In this document: positions 52,865 through 61,661 of the stretch, one piece after another
Layout of the letters: every line of letters starts with the position of its first letter
How positions within the stretch are numbered: position 1 is the stretch's first letter
Assembly (NCBI GenBank): GCA_049194865.1
Contig: JBLZWL010000017.1
Span: forward strand, 31,607 to 95,606
DNA: 64,000 nt
Direction of reading: 5' to 3'
From: Myxococcus terminator_A
Lineage (GTDB): Bacteria > Myxococcota > Myxococcia > Myxococcales > Myxococcaceae
Notes under the pieces: generated by a model
Databases searched by the model: none
The model's input: the letters and a program-made list of their open reading frames with translations, nothing else
What the model was told of the DNA's origin: nothing
Program-made: the position numbers and the translations under genes

Positions 52865-54207
52865 GCGTGGGCCGTCCCGTCCCCACCGGCCTCGCCGTCG
52901 CGCTGCTCGCGGTGGGACTCCTCCCCGCCGCGCTGACGGTGGCCAGCCCCGCGTTCGGCTGGCTGGCGCTGGCCCTGGACGTGGCGGTGCTCGCGCTGTG
53001 CGCGGTGGACTTCCTCCGCGCGCCCCGAGTGGAGGACGTGAAGGTGTCACGCGAGGTGGAGCCCATCCTCTCCTCGGGCACCCGCAACGCCGTGCACCTG
53101 GGCTTCGAGCGACTGGACCCAGGCCCCGCGCCACTGCGCCTGGAGGTCCGCGACGAGCCGCCCCAGGTCGTCGCCAGCACCGGCCACCGTCAGGACCTCG
53201 TGCTGCCAGCCTTGAGCGGCGCGCCCCTCACGCACTCACGGCTGACGTACTTCGTCACCCCTCCGTCCCGAGGGGATGCGCGCTTCGGAGACCTCCACCT
53301 CCGGCTGCTCGGCCCGCTGGGACTCTGCGCCCGACAGGTGCGAGTGCCCGCGGCGCAGTCGGTGAAAATCTATCCGGACCTCACCGCGCTCTCGCGGGAG
53401 GCGCTCGCCCTGGCCCGCTCCTCGGATGCACCGTCGGAGCGGACGCTGCGCCGCCGCGCTGCCGAGGGACGCGAGTTCGAGTCCCTGCGCGAGTACCGCC
53501 CTGGCGACGACTACCGCCACATCGACTGGAAGGCCTCCGCGCGCCACGCCAACACCCTGGTGCGCACGTGGCAGCCCGAGCGGCACCAGCCCATGTTGCT
53601 GCTCCTGGACTGCGGGCGACACATGGCCGGCAAGGTCCAGGGCCGTCGCAAGCTGGACCACGCGGTGGACGCGGCGCTCCGCCTGGCGCGGGTGGGCCTG
53701 GACGCCGGTGACGTGGTGGGCGTCATGGCCTTCGCCAGCGACGTGCTCACCTTCCTGCCGCCCCGCAAGGGCCACGAGCACCTGCGCCTCATCACCGAGT
53801 CGCTCTACCGCGCCGAGGCAGCGCTGGAGGAGAGCGACTACGGCCGCGCCTACGACTTCGCCTTCGCCCGACAGACGCGACGCACCCTCGTCGTGCTCTT
53901 CACGGACCTGGTGGACCCGGAGGCCTCGGCGGGGCTCCTCACCCGCACGCTGGCCCTGCGGCCCCGGCACCTCCCCGTCGTCGCGTCGCTATTGGACGAG
54001 GACGTGCGCGACGCGGCCATCGACGTGCCCGTGGAAGCGCAGGACGCGTACTCGCGACAGGCCGCGACGAGGCTGGAGTCGGAGTTCCGTCGCACCGCCA
54101 GCACCCTGCGCGACGCGGGGGCCCTCGTCGTCCGCGCACCTGCTCAGGGGTTCGGTGCCGCCGCGCTCAACGTGTACCTGGACGTCAAGTCGCGCGGGCT
54201 GTTGTAG
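52861..54207 (+). CDS. DUF58 protein, partner of the MoxR ATPase
   Basis: A 448-residue protein starting at GTG 52861. Two N-terminal hydrophobic segments (about 7-50) are followed by a beta-rich region and the DUF58 signature EYRPGDDYRHIDWKASAR at about 215-235, then a vWA-like fold with MLLLLDCGRHM and VVLFTDLVDPEASAG. The vWA Asp pattern is DCGRH rather than DxSxS, so metal binding may be weak. It is coupled to moxR. Role in envelope or protein-complex maturation (family knowledge). Confidence 0.93.
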   Translation: MSVGRPVPTGLAVALLAVGLLPAALTVASPAFGWLALALDVAVLALCAVDFLRAPRVEDVKVSREVEPILSSGTRNAVHLGFERLDPGPAPLRLEVRDEPPQVVASTGHRQDLVLPALSGAPLTHSRLTYFVTPPSRGDARFGDLHLRLLGPLGLCARQVRVPAAQSVKIYPDLTALSREALALARSSDAPSERTLRRRAAEGREFESLREYRPGDDYRHIDWKASARHANTLVRTWQPERHQPMLLLLDCGRHMAGKVQGRRKLDHAVDAALRLARVGLDAGDVVGVMAFASDVLTFLPPRKGHEHLRLITESLYRAEAALEESDYGRAYDFAFARQTRRTLVVLFTDLVDPEASAGLLTRTLALRPRHLPVVASLLDEDVRDAAIDVPVEAQDAYSRQAATRLESEFRRTASTLRDAGALVVRAPAQGFGAAALNVYLDVKSRGLL

Positions 54208-54297
54208 GCCTGGCGAAGATGTCCAGCGGAAAGTTCGCGCAACACTCATTTATGGAGTACGCGCGCGTCGCTCGCGAAGAAGCATGCCAATCGCGCG

Positions 54298-54317
54298 GAG
54301 GCCTAGAATTCGGCCTC
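54298..54317. terminator. Weak hairpin between the DUF58 and helicase genes
   Basis: GAGGCC / GGCCTC with an 8-nt loop, about 90 bp after the DUF58 stop and 90 bp before the helicase start. Could end DUF58 transcription or act in the leader of the helicase mRNA. The rest of the 200-bp gap shows no convincing promoter consensus. Confidence 0.3.
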
Positions 54318-54408
54318 GGAGACGACCCCCTTTACACCGGAGCCTCCGTCAACAAAATGGCGCGTCTCTCTCGCCCGCTGTGTCGGTGGGCGCCCCGAAA
54401 CAGAGCGG

Positions 54409-57171
54409 ATGGAGACAGTCTTGGCGGAGGTCGCAAGGGGATTGAGGTTGGAGGTCGAGGCGGATGCGGCGGCCATCGCCGCCCGAGGAGCGGAGGCCAC
54501 GGAGCCACCACCTCGGACGCTGACCCCCTTCCACGAGCGCCTGCTGGCGGAAGAGTTGCTGGCACGCAGTGGTGATACGCAACAACGGTTGGCGGGAGCC
54601 CTGTCCGAAGCGAAGGTCGACCTCAACCCGCATCAAGTCGAAGGCGCCATGTTCGCGCTCGACTCGCTGTCGCGCGGCGGCTGCATGCTGGGCGACGAGG
54701 TGGGCCTGGGGAAGACCATCGAAGCCGGGCTCGTCATCGCCCAGCTCATGGCCGAGGGGAAGACGCGCATCCTCATCCTCGCGCCGGCCACGCTGCGCGC
54801 GCAGTGGAACAGCGAGCTGCGGGAGAAGTTCGACCTGGACAGCGTGATGGTGGACGGCCGCACCGTGCGCGCCACCGGCAACTGCTTCGACCAGCCCTTC
54901 CCCGTCATCTGCTCGCACCCCTTCGCGGCCAACAAGGCGCACCTGACGTCGGAAATCCCGTGGGACCTGGTCGTCATCGACGAAGCCCACCGCCTGCGCA
55001 ACGCGCACCGGCCCAACAACAAGATGGGCCAGGCGCTCAAGGCGTCCCTGGGCGGCAAGCCCAAGCTGCTGCTCACCGCCACTCCGCTCCAGAACGACTT
55101 GATGGAGCTGTTCGGGCTGATGTCGCTCCTGGACGAGCAGATCCTGGGCCCCGAGCACGCCTTCCGCAGCCGCTACCGCGTGGACGAGGGCGGTGGCATG
55201 TCCGAGGCCGCCGCGGGCGAGCTGAAGGAGCGACTGGCGCCCGTGGTGCAACGCACGCTGCGGCGTCAGGTGCGCGAGTACGTGCGCTACACCAACCGCC
55301 GCTCCATCGTGGAGGACTTCACGCCCTCGCCCGAGGAGCATGACCTCTACGAGAAGGTCAGCGAGTACCTCCAGCGCTCGGAGGCCGCGGCGATTGAGCC
55401 CGGCAAGAAGACGCTGCTGACGCTGTGCTACCGCAAGCTCCTGGCGTCCTCCACGTACGCCATCGCCCCGACGCTGCGGCGGCTGTCGGACAACCTGGAG
55501 AAGCGACTGGCGGCGGCGAAGCTGGGCCAGCAGGCGCTCGCGATGTTCGAGCCCGAGGAGGCCAAGCAGTTCGTCGAGGAGGGCGAGGAGTGGTCCGACG
55601 ACCCGGCCAAGGCGCCCAACGTGCGCGCCCTGGAGCAGGAGGTCTGGGAGCTGCGGCAGTACGCCGACCTGGCGGACTCCATCAAGGTCAACGCCAAGGG
55701 AGAGGCCCTCAAGCGGGGCCTGGACCGGACCTTCACCGTCATGCGCGCGCACGGCTGGCCGGAGAAGGCGCTCATCTTCACCGAGTCCAAGCGCACGCAG
55801 CAGTACCTCTTCAACCTCCTGTCGGAGCACGGGTACCGGGGAAAGATTTCGCTGCTGTCGGGAGACGCGGGCACGCCCGAGGACCGGCGCGCGCTGGTGG
55901 ACGACTTCCGCAACAAGACGCAGATCCTCATCTGCACCGAGGCCGGCGCCGAGGGCCTCAACCTCCAGTTCTGCAACCTGGTGGTGAACTACGATTTGCC
56001 CTGGAACCCGCAGCGCGTGGAGCAGCGCATCGGCCGCTGCCACCGGTATGGCCAGCAGCGCGACGTGCTGGTCATCAACTTCCTCAACCGGATGAACGCG
56101 GCGGACGCGCGCCTGTTCGAGCTGCTGGAGAAGAAGCTCAACCTCTTCGACGGCGTCTTCGGCGCGTCGGATGAAATCCTGGGCGCGCTGGAGAGCGGCG
56201 TGGACTTCGAGCGCCGCATCCTCGACATCTACCAGGGCTGCCGCAAGGTGGAGGACATCAACGCGGCGTTCGACAAGCTGCGCTCGGAGATGGAGGGGCG
56301 CATCAGCCAGCGCATGACGGAGATGCGCTCGGTGGTGCTGGAGCGCTTCGACGGAGATGTCCGCCGCCGCCTGCGGGGCCAGAGTGAGCAGACGAAGGAA
56401 GCCCTCGCGAAGCGACAGCAGGAAGCGCGCGCGCTCACCAGCTCCGTGCTCGGAAGCCGCACCTCCGGCCGGCTGGAGATCGCCAAGGCCGCCTACGCCG
56501 TCAAGGAGCGCAAGCAGGACGCCGTCAGCTACCTCCAGCTCGACGCCGCGGGCCTGCCCTCACGACTGGCGCGACTGGCTGGCAGCGAGGGCTGGTGGTT
56601 CGCCTACAAGTTCGAGACGACGGGCCTGAAGCCGGAGGAGAAGCTCGTCCACCTGGTGCTGGTGAAGGACCGCGAGGGCAACTTCCGCGCCCTGCCCCTC
56701 CAGGACGGCGCGCACTTCGTGAAGCTGGTCGCGAAGGAAGAGAAGCGCCGGCAGCCCGCGCCCGTGTCCGTGCAGCTCATGCAGGAGCAGTCGCTGGTGA
56801 CGGCGAAGGACGAAATCGTCCGCGCCGCCGAGCGCCGCAATGCCCTGGAGCTGGACAAGGCGAAGGAGCGCGCGGACCGCTACGTCGAGGACTGCCTGAT
56901 GGAGTCCCGCGAGGCCGTCGAGGCGGCCCGGCAGCAGTGGATCGACGCGCGCAAGCAGGTGTCGTCCGTGGAAGACATCGCGGAGCGCGCGAAGGCGCGG
57001 GCGAACTCGGACCGGATGGAGCGCGAGTACCGCCGCAAGCTGTCCTCGCTGCGCAACGAGGAGGAGAAGCGCTACGCCGCCAAGGACCGGCAGCTCGCGG
57101 AGCTCGCCAACAAGGCGAAGGTGAACGAGAAGCGCTCGCTCATCGCCTCCGCCTACTTCTGGCTGTCCTGA
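54409..57171 (+). CDS. SNF2/RapA-like DEAD-superfamily helicase
   Basis: A 920-residue Swi2/Snf2-type ATPase. Motif I is GDEVGLGKTIEAGLVIAQ, motif II is VVIDEAHRLRN, motif III is LLLTATPLQNDLMELF; helicase_C has ICTEAGAEGLNLQFCNLVVN and motif VI QRIGRCHRYGQ. A C-terminal region of about 300 residues is helical, with long coiled coils (EEEKRYAAKDRQLAELANKA). The order matches RapA/HepA-type proteins that recycle stalled RNA polymerase, and also phage-defence helicases such as DrmD; with no methylase or nuclease beside it, a housekeeping RapA-like role is more likely. It runs 19 bp into the convergent Smr gene. Confidence 0.93.
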   Translation: METVLAEVARGLRLEVEADAAAIAARGAEATEPPPRTLTPFHERLLAEELLARSGDTQQRLAGALSEAKVDLNPHQVEGAMFALDSLSRGGCMLGDEVGLGKTIEAGLVIAQLMAEGKTRILILAPATLRAQWNSELREKFDLDSVMVDGRTVRATGNCFDQPFPVICSHPFAANKAHLTSEIPWDLVVIDEAHRLRNAHRPNNKMGQALKASLGGKPKLLLTATPLQNDLMELFGLMSLLDEQILGPEHAFRSRYRVDEGGGMSEAAAGELKERLAPVVQRTLRRQVREYVRYTNRRSIVEDFTPSPEEHDLYEKVSEYLQRSEAAAIEPGKKTLLTLCYRKLLASSTYAIAPTLRRLSDNLEKRLAAAKLGQQALAMFEPEEAKQFVEEGEEWSDDPAKAPNVRALEQEVWELRQYADLADSIKVNAKGEALKRGLDRTFTVMRAHGWPEKALIFTESKRTQQYLFNLLSEHGYRGKISLLSGDAGTPEDRRALVDDFRNKTQILICTEAGAEGLNLQFCNLVVNYDLPWNPQRVEQRIGRCHRYGQQRDVLVINFLNRMNAADARLFELLEKKLNLFDGVFGASDEILGALESGVDFERRILDIYQGCRKVEDINAAFDKLRSEMEGRISQRMTEMRSVVLERFDGDVRRRLRGQSEQTKEALAKRQQEARALTSSVLGSRTSGRLEIAKAAYAVKERKQDAVSYLQLDAAGLPSRLARLAGSEGWWFAYKFETTGLKPEEKLVHLVLVKDREGNFRALPLQDGAHFVKLVAKEEKRRQPAPVSVQLMQEQSLVTAKDEIVRAAERRNALELDKAKERADRYVEDCLMESREAVEAARQQWIDARKQVSSVEDIAERAKARANSDRMEREYRRKLSSLRNEEEKRYAAKDRQLAELANKAKVNEKRSLIASAYFWLS

Positions 57172-57524
57172 GGCGGTAGCGGCTTGAGCCGCACCCACGT
57201 CGCGCCCCAGCCTCCATCGAACTCGGAGGCGGGGCGGAACGACTCCACCTCCTCCAGCTTCGGCAGCAGGGCCTGTACCGTGCGGCGCAGCGCGCCCGTG
57301 CCCTTGCCGTGGATGACGCGCACGTCGAGCAACCCCTTCTGGCGACAGGCCCAGAGGTACTCGATGACGAGCGGCTTCACTTCGCGAGGCTGGAAAAAAT
57401 GCAGGTCGAGGGTGCCATCGATGGGCACCTCGAAGACTTCGTCGTCAGCGGGCGGGGGCTCCGGCCCCTCCGGTGGGAGCGAAGGCTCGCCTGCTGGGAG
57501 AGGGGGTAGGCGTCGCGGGCTCAT
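57153..57524 (-). CDS. Smr-domain protein
   Basis: A 123-residue protein. The Smr core occupies residues ~30-120: IDGTLDLHFFQP (LDLH motif), VIHGKGTGALRRTV (HGKGTG) and a C-terminal EFDGGWGATWVRLKP. Smr domains in MutS2-like and stand-alone proteins nick DNA or RNA; the HGKGTG residues are intact. The N-terminus is Pro-rich. It overlaps the 3' end of the helicase gene by 19 bp in the opposite direction and the small exported-protein gene by 80 bp in the same direction. Confidence 0.9.
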   Translation of the reverse strand: MSPRRLPPLPAGEPSLPPEGPEPPPADDEVFEVPIDGTLDLHFFQPREVKPLVIEYLWACRQKGLLDVRVIHGKGTGALRRTVQALLPKLEEVESFRPASEFDGGWGATWVRLKPLPPQDSQK

Positions 57525-57756
57525 TCGTCGATTCCCCCGACTCGCGCTTCTGGCGCTCTGACTCCAGACGCCGTCGCTCCCGGGCCTGCCGGAACTGCTC
57601 CGACACCGAGTCGAGCTCCTGCTTCAGCGCGGAGAAGTGTTGGCCCACATTGTCCGCCGCCGCCATGTCGCGCTCGTCCGCACGCTTCTCGCGCGCGCCC
57701 GCGCCTCCGGCTGTCGTCATTTGAACCAGCAGTGCGGCGATGAGGACGGACTTCAT
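57445..57756 (-). CDS. Small exported protein with coiled coil
   Basis: A 103-residue protein with an N-terminal signal peptide (MKSVLIAALLVQMTTAGGAGA), then an amphipathic segment (HFSALKQELDSVSEQFRQAR) that can form a coiled coil, and a Ser/Pro/Thr-rich tail. The last ~26 codons overlap the Smr gene in another frame. Both reading frames look real: Smr by its domain and this one by its signal peptide. No family recognised; moderate confidence. Confidence 0.6.
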   Translation of the reverse strand: MKSVLIAALLVQMTTAGGAGAREKRADERDMAAADNVGQHFSALKQELDSVSEQFRQARERRRLESERQKRESGESTNEPATPTPSPSRRAFAPTGGAGAPAR

Positions 57757-57800
57757 GCCCCATCAAGTAAGCAAGTGTTGTGCACGCGCGCAAGGGGCGT

Positions 57801-58856
57801 TCATGACGCAACGCTCCGTTGCTCCCCCTCCGTCGCTCTGCTCGTGACGATACGTTCCGCCAGTTTGATGGCGGACAGAGGCGCGCTGCCCTCGGCTTTG
57901 TTGTTGATGGTGACGAAGACGGGGCGCTCGCGGCGCAGGGCGGCCAGACACGCGCGGGCCAGCAAATCGCGGGTGGGCACGTCCTCGTCCACCAGCTGGT
58001 TGAAGGGCGCGTAGCGAGCCCGAGCCTCCTCGTAGCCCAGGTTCGGCGGCAGCATCCACCGCACCACCAGGGCCCGTGCATCCAGCGCCCGCGTGCGCTT
58101 CGCCTGAATCCCCAGGGAAGGCATGTGGGCCCACACCGCGAGCACCGGACAGGCGCCCACGTCCGCCAGCGCCTGCGCGAAGCCCTCCGTCAGCAGCTCC
58201 TCGTTGCGCACCTCCACCGCGTACAGCGGGCCCTTGGGGAGCGCGGAGAGGAACGCGTGCAGCCGCTCCACGAAGCGCGCGGGGCCGCCCAATACTTGAG
58301 GGTCCTGCGGAGGGAACTGGAAGACGAGCGGACCACCCTTGTCACCCAGGCCTTCGACGAAGGGGCGCACCACGTGCTCCTCCGCGTAGGCCGCGTTCAG
58401 GAAGCGCTCGTTGAGCTGTCCCCGGTGCGCGCCGTAGCGCTCGTGCACGGGGAAGCGCGCCAGGGTGCAGGCTTCATGTGCCTTCACCAGGAAGCGGAAA
58501 TCCGCGGGGACCTGCTCGGCGTAATCAGCGAAGGCCTCCGCGTTGATGGGGCCATAGAACGTCCGGTCGATGCCGACGGTGCGCAGCACGGGGTGACGCG
58601 AGTACGCGGACAGGCCCTCGCGCGCGAGCTGCGACGCGGCGGCCTCGTGGTCATAGACGAGGCCGGACCAGCCAGGGAACGTCCACGACGAGGTGCCCAG
58701 GTAGACGCCCGTCGGCAGCTCTCGTCCCAGATGGGCGAGGGGCTCCGGCACCGGCGCGGGGGCTACCGGCTGGGTCCTGCTCCGGCTCCGCGTGGGCGGC
58801 TCGACGGGCGCACCCGTGAACAGGTCGAGCTGGGAGGATCCGCGCTGCTGGGCCAT
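57801..58856 (-). CDS. DUF72-family protein
   Basis: About 351 residues from ATG 58856. After a ~45-residue Ser/Pro/Arg-rich head, the DUF72 TIM-barrel-like domain shows GVYLGTSSWTFPGWSGLVY, ADFRFLVKAHEACTLARFPV, LVFQFPPQDPQVLGGPARFV and LYAVEVRNEELLTEGFAQAL. The family function is unproven; a metal-dependent hydrolase-like or endonuclease-like fold has been proposed. The stop is about 45 bp before the small exported gene. Confidence 0.9.
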   Translation of the reverse strand: MAQQRGSSQLDLFTGAPVEPPTRSRSRTQPVAPAPVPEPLAHLGRELPTGVYLGTSSWTFPGWSGLVYDHEAAASQLAREGLSAYSRHPVLRTVGIDRTFYGPINAEAFADYAEQVPADFRFLVKAHEACTLARFPVHERYGAHRGQLNERFLNAAYAEEHVVRPFVEGLGDKGGPLVFQFPPQDPQVLGGPARFVERLHAFLSALPKGPLYAVEVRNEELLTEGFAQALADVGACPVLAVWAHMPSLGIQAKRTRALDARALVVRWMLPPNLGYEEARARYAPFNQLVDEDVPTRDLLARACLAALRRERPVFVTINNKAEGSAPLSAIKLAERIVTSRATEGEQRSVAS

Positions 58857-58983
58857 CGGGCATCTCCTGCGTCCTGCGGACACCGGAACGCGGTGCCGCG
58901 CGTCCGGCAGGGATAACGCCGGGCGCCACATGATTCAGGAGGTTGCCTCAGAACCCGGGGACTACCCAAGAGGGATGTATGAC

Positions 58984-59625
58984 CTACAGGCAGCCGAGCT
59001 CCATCGCCCGGAGCACCGCTCGAGTCCTGTCCCGGACACCGAGCTTCGACAGGATGCTGGAGGTCTGGTTCTTCACCGTGCCCTCCGCCGTCCCGAGCGC
59101 CTGGGCAATCTCCCGGTTGCTCAAGCCCCGGGCGATGAGCCGCAGCACCTCGACCTCCCGCCGCGTGAGGCCCTCGGGCAGCTCCGCGGCCGGAAAGTCC
59201 CGGGACAGCTCCAGGAGTCCCCGGGCCACGCGCTCGGCGACACCGGGAGGCAGCAACGTCTCTCCCGCGTGGACGCGGCGGATGGCGTCGGCCAACTCGT
59301 CCAGCGACACGTCCTTGAGGAGGAAGCCCTGCACACCCGCGCGCAACGCCTCGACGATGGCGGCGTCCTCGTCGAAGGTGGTGAGCAGCACCACGCGCCG
59401 ATGCACGGGCCCGCGACGCAGCTCCCGCAGCGCCTCCAGGCCCGTCATGCGAGGCATGCGCACGTCCATCAGGACGACATCGGGATTGAGCTCCGCCACC
59501 TTGAGCAGCGCGTCCTCGCCATCCACGGCCTCGCCCACCACGCGCAGGTCAAGCGTGAGGTCCAACAGGCCGCGCAGCCCCTGCCGCACCAGCGCATGGT
59601 CATCCACCAGGACGAGTCGAATCAC
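58984..59625 (-). CDS. NarL/LuxR-family response regulator
   Basis: A 213-residue regulator from GTG 59625 overlapping the kinase stop. The receiver domain (about 1-120) has LVLVDDHALVRQGLRGLL, phospho-acceptor Asp in PDVVLMDVRMPRMTG and Lys in GVQGFLLKDVSLDE. The LuxR helix-turn-helix (about 145-205) shows LTRREVEVLRLIARGLSNRE and IAQALGTAEGTVKNQTSSIL. It acts with the histidine kinase directly upstream. Targets unknown. Confidence 0.95.
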   Translation of the reverse strand: MIRLVLVDDHALVRQGLRGLLDLTLDLRVVGEAVDGEDALLKVAELNPDVVLMDVRMPRMTGLEALRELRRGPVHRRVVLLTTFDEDAAIVEALRAGVQGFLLKDVSLDELADAIRRVHAGETLLPPGVAERVARGLLELSRDFPAAELPEGLTRREVEVLRLIARGLSNREIAQALGTAEGTVKNQTSSILSKLGVRDRTRAVLRAMELGCL

Positions 59626-60785
59626 GCGTCGGCCCTCCGCTCGGCCGGCAGCCACGCCTCCAGCTCCCAGCCCTTCCCTTCCTCCGCGCGCCACTCCACG
59701 CCGCCTCCCAGTCGAGTGAAGCGCTCTCGCATGCCCGTGAGGCCCGCGCCGGGCGTCGGCGACCGCGAGCCGCGACCGTCGTCCCGAGTCGTGACGCGCA
59801 CACCGCCTTCGTGCGTCGGGACGATGCGAACCCAGAGCTGCGTGGCCTGGGCGTGGCGCAGCGTGTTCGTGAGGACCTCCTGGACACAGCGGATGAGCGA
59901 ATGCGTCGCCTCGGTCGAATCGAGGGCCAGTGTCTCGGGAACCTCGAGGTGGACCTCGAGCCCGGGCACATCGTGTGCGAGCCGACGCAGCGTGGACAGC
60001 AGCGGTGTGGGGGTGTCACGCAGCGCGGACACCGTCTCGCGCACCTCGGACAGCAGCATGCGGGCGGCCTCGCGTGCGCGGCGCAGGTGCTCGGCGGAGG
60101 GCGTGTCCTTCGCGGTGTGCGCGGCGGCCTCCAGGTTGAGGGACAGCGCGGTGAGGTGGTGGCCCAGGGAGTCGTGCAGCTCGCGGGCGATGCGCAGCCG
60201 CTCCCCTTCCCGTTCGCTGGCGGCGAGCAGCACCTGGGTGGACTGAAGCTCCGCGTGGAGTCGCGCCAGCTCGCCGCGCGCTTCGGCCTCGCGAACCATG
60301 ACGACGGCCGAGCCCAGCGTGAACCCCTGGAAGCCGATGTAGATGAGCGCCTGGAGCAGCGCGCGCGACAGCGGGTAGATGGAGACGAAGACCAGCAGCA
60401 TGGCCACCGACTGCGCGAGGACCCAGAGCATCGCGCGTCGCTGGGGCAGCAGCTCGGGTGCCTGGGCCGCGATGATGGCGAGCAACGCCCCGTCCACGCC
60501 CGTGCGGCTGGTGGCGACGATGACGAGGGCGCTGACGGACTGAATCCCCATCATCACAATCCCGTCCCGGGTCACCGCCTCCGAGCGAGCGTTGCGCCAG
60601 TAGGCCAGTCCGAACGCGAGGAAGGCCACCCACCACACCAGCTCTCGCGGAGTGGAGAGCAGCGAGGGCTCTCGAAGCACGTCCTCCACATGGGGAGAGC
60701 CGACGACAGCCCACGTGAGCAGCCCCGCCATGCGCAGCAGTCTTCGGATGGAGGCGGGCTTCCGCGCGGCGTGCTTCAAGACCAT
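59622..60785 (-). CDS. NarX/DesK-type membrane histidine kinase
   Basis: A 387-residue kinase with about five hydrophobic segments in the first ~170 residues (AGLLTWAVVGS, LVWWVAFLAFGLAYW, MMGIQSVSALVIVAT, AMLLVFVSIYPLSRALLQAL, GFQGFTLGSAVVMV). The HisKA_3 site is ARELHDSLGHHLTALSLNLE (phospho-His in ELHDSLGHH), and HATPase_c has VLTNTLRHAQATQLWVR and DGRGSRSPTPGAGLTGMRER. No extracytoplasmic sensor loop is large, so it may sense membrane state. It pairs with the overlapping NarL-type regulator. Confidence 0.94.
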   Translation of the reverse strand: MVLKHAARKPASIRRLLRMAGLLTWAVVGSPHVEDVLREPSLLSTPRELVWWVAFLAFGLAYWRNARSEAVTRDGIVMMGIQSVSALVIVATSRTGVDGALLAIIAAQAPELLPQRRAMLWVLAQSVAMLLVFVSIYPLSRALLQALIYIGFQGFTLGSAVVMVREAEARGELARLHAELQSTQVLLAASEREGERLRIARELHDSLGHHLTALSLNLEAAAHTAKDTPSAEHLRRAREAARMLLSEVRETVSALRDTPTPLLSTLRRLAHDVPGLEVHLEVPETLALDSTEATHSLIRCVQEVLTNTLRHAQATQLWVRIVPTHEGGVRVTTRDDGRGSRSPTPGAGLTGMRERFTRLGGGVEWRAEEGKGWELEAWLPAERRADA

Positions 60786-60923
60786 GGAGGCGGAGCATAG
60801 GACCTGCCTCGGGGGCGGGACATATGCCGGAAGTCACAGCGCCCCTGTGTGACTTCCAGCCGATGTGGGCCGTGGAGCGCTTGCGTACCTTGGCCTTCGA
60901 CTCGCAGCACGTCGGAGGCATGC

Positions 60924-61661
60924 ATGTCTTTCTATTATCTCGCTCGCGCGATTCACATCATGGCGGGCGTCGTCGGCTTCACCGCGCTGTGGTTGCCCTT
61001 GGCGGCGCGAAAGGGAGGCTCGCTCCACCGGCGCGTGGGCTGGGTCTACGTGGGCGCGATGGGCGTTGTCGCGGTCACCGGGTTGATCATCTCCAGTTGG
61101 AGATTCCTGCAAGGCCCCGAAAATCAATCCCACGCGCTGTTCTTCATCCTCCTGAGCGTGATGAGTGGAACCTCCGCGTCCATGGGCGTGCGTGTGCTGC
61201 GCACGAAGTCGCGCACGACGGCACACCGTCACCCCTTCGACCTGGGCCTCTCCGCGCTGACCCTGGGCCTGGGCCTGTTCACCGTGGCCTGGGGCATCGT
61301 GAAGGGCGTGCCACTCCTCTGGGGCTTCGCGCCCGTGGGAATCCTCACGGGGGCCTCGTCGCTGCGGTACTGGCTCCGCCCTCCCCAGGAGCGGATGCAC
61401 TGGTGGTTCCAGCACATGGGCGCCATGGTGGGCTCGGGCATCGCGACGTTGACGGCCGTTCTGGTCGTCAATGCGAGCCACCTGGGCATCGAGGGAATGC
61501 AGCTCGCCGTGTTCCTCGGCCCCACGCTGGTGGGCGTTCCGGGACTCAAGCGGTGGGAGCGCTACTACCAGAAGAAGTTCGCGCCCAAGGCCAGGAGCCC
61601 TCGTCCAGAGCGCACGTCAGCGCCCGTTTCTGGAGAGGGCTCGCGCGTGGCTACACCTTGA
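60924..61661 (+). CDS. DUF2306 membrane protein
   Basis: A 245-residue protein from ATG 60924 (GGAGG 1 nt upstream-spaced site). About six hydrophobic segments. The family core includes IHIMAGVVGFTALWLPLAA, GSLHRRVGWVYVGAM and ALFFILLSVMSGTSASMG; a C-terminal segment contains ERMHWWFQHMGAMVGSGIAT. Two conserved His (LHRR and RMHWWFQH) suggest a metal or haem site (inference). Divergent from the kinase, with a 138-bp shared region. The last 11 bp overlap the convergent lipid kinase gene. Confidence 0.85.
   Translation: MSFYYLARAIHIMAGVVGFTALWLPLAARKGGSLHRRVGWVYVGAMGVVAVTGLIISSWRFLQGPENQSHALFFILLSVMSGTSASMGVRVLRTKSRTTAHRHPFDLGLSALTLGLGLFTVAWGIVKGVPLLWGFAPVGILTGASSLRYWLRPPQERMHWWFQHMGAMVGSGIATLTAVLVVNASHLGIEGMQLAVFLGPTLVGVPGLKRWERYYQKKFAPKARSPRPERTSAPVSGEGSRVATP

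Noticed and set aside
54409..57524. Defence-island interpretation (DrmD-like helicase with Smr nuclease)
   Set aside because: No methylase, DUF1998 or phospholipase partner nearby, and the genes are convergent, not an operon.
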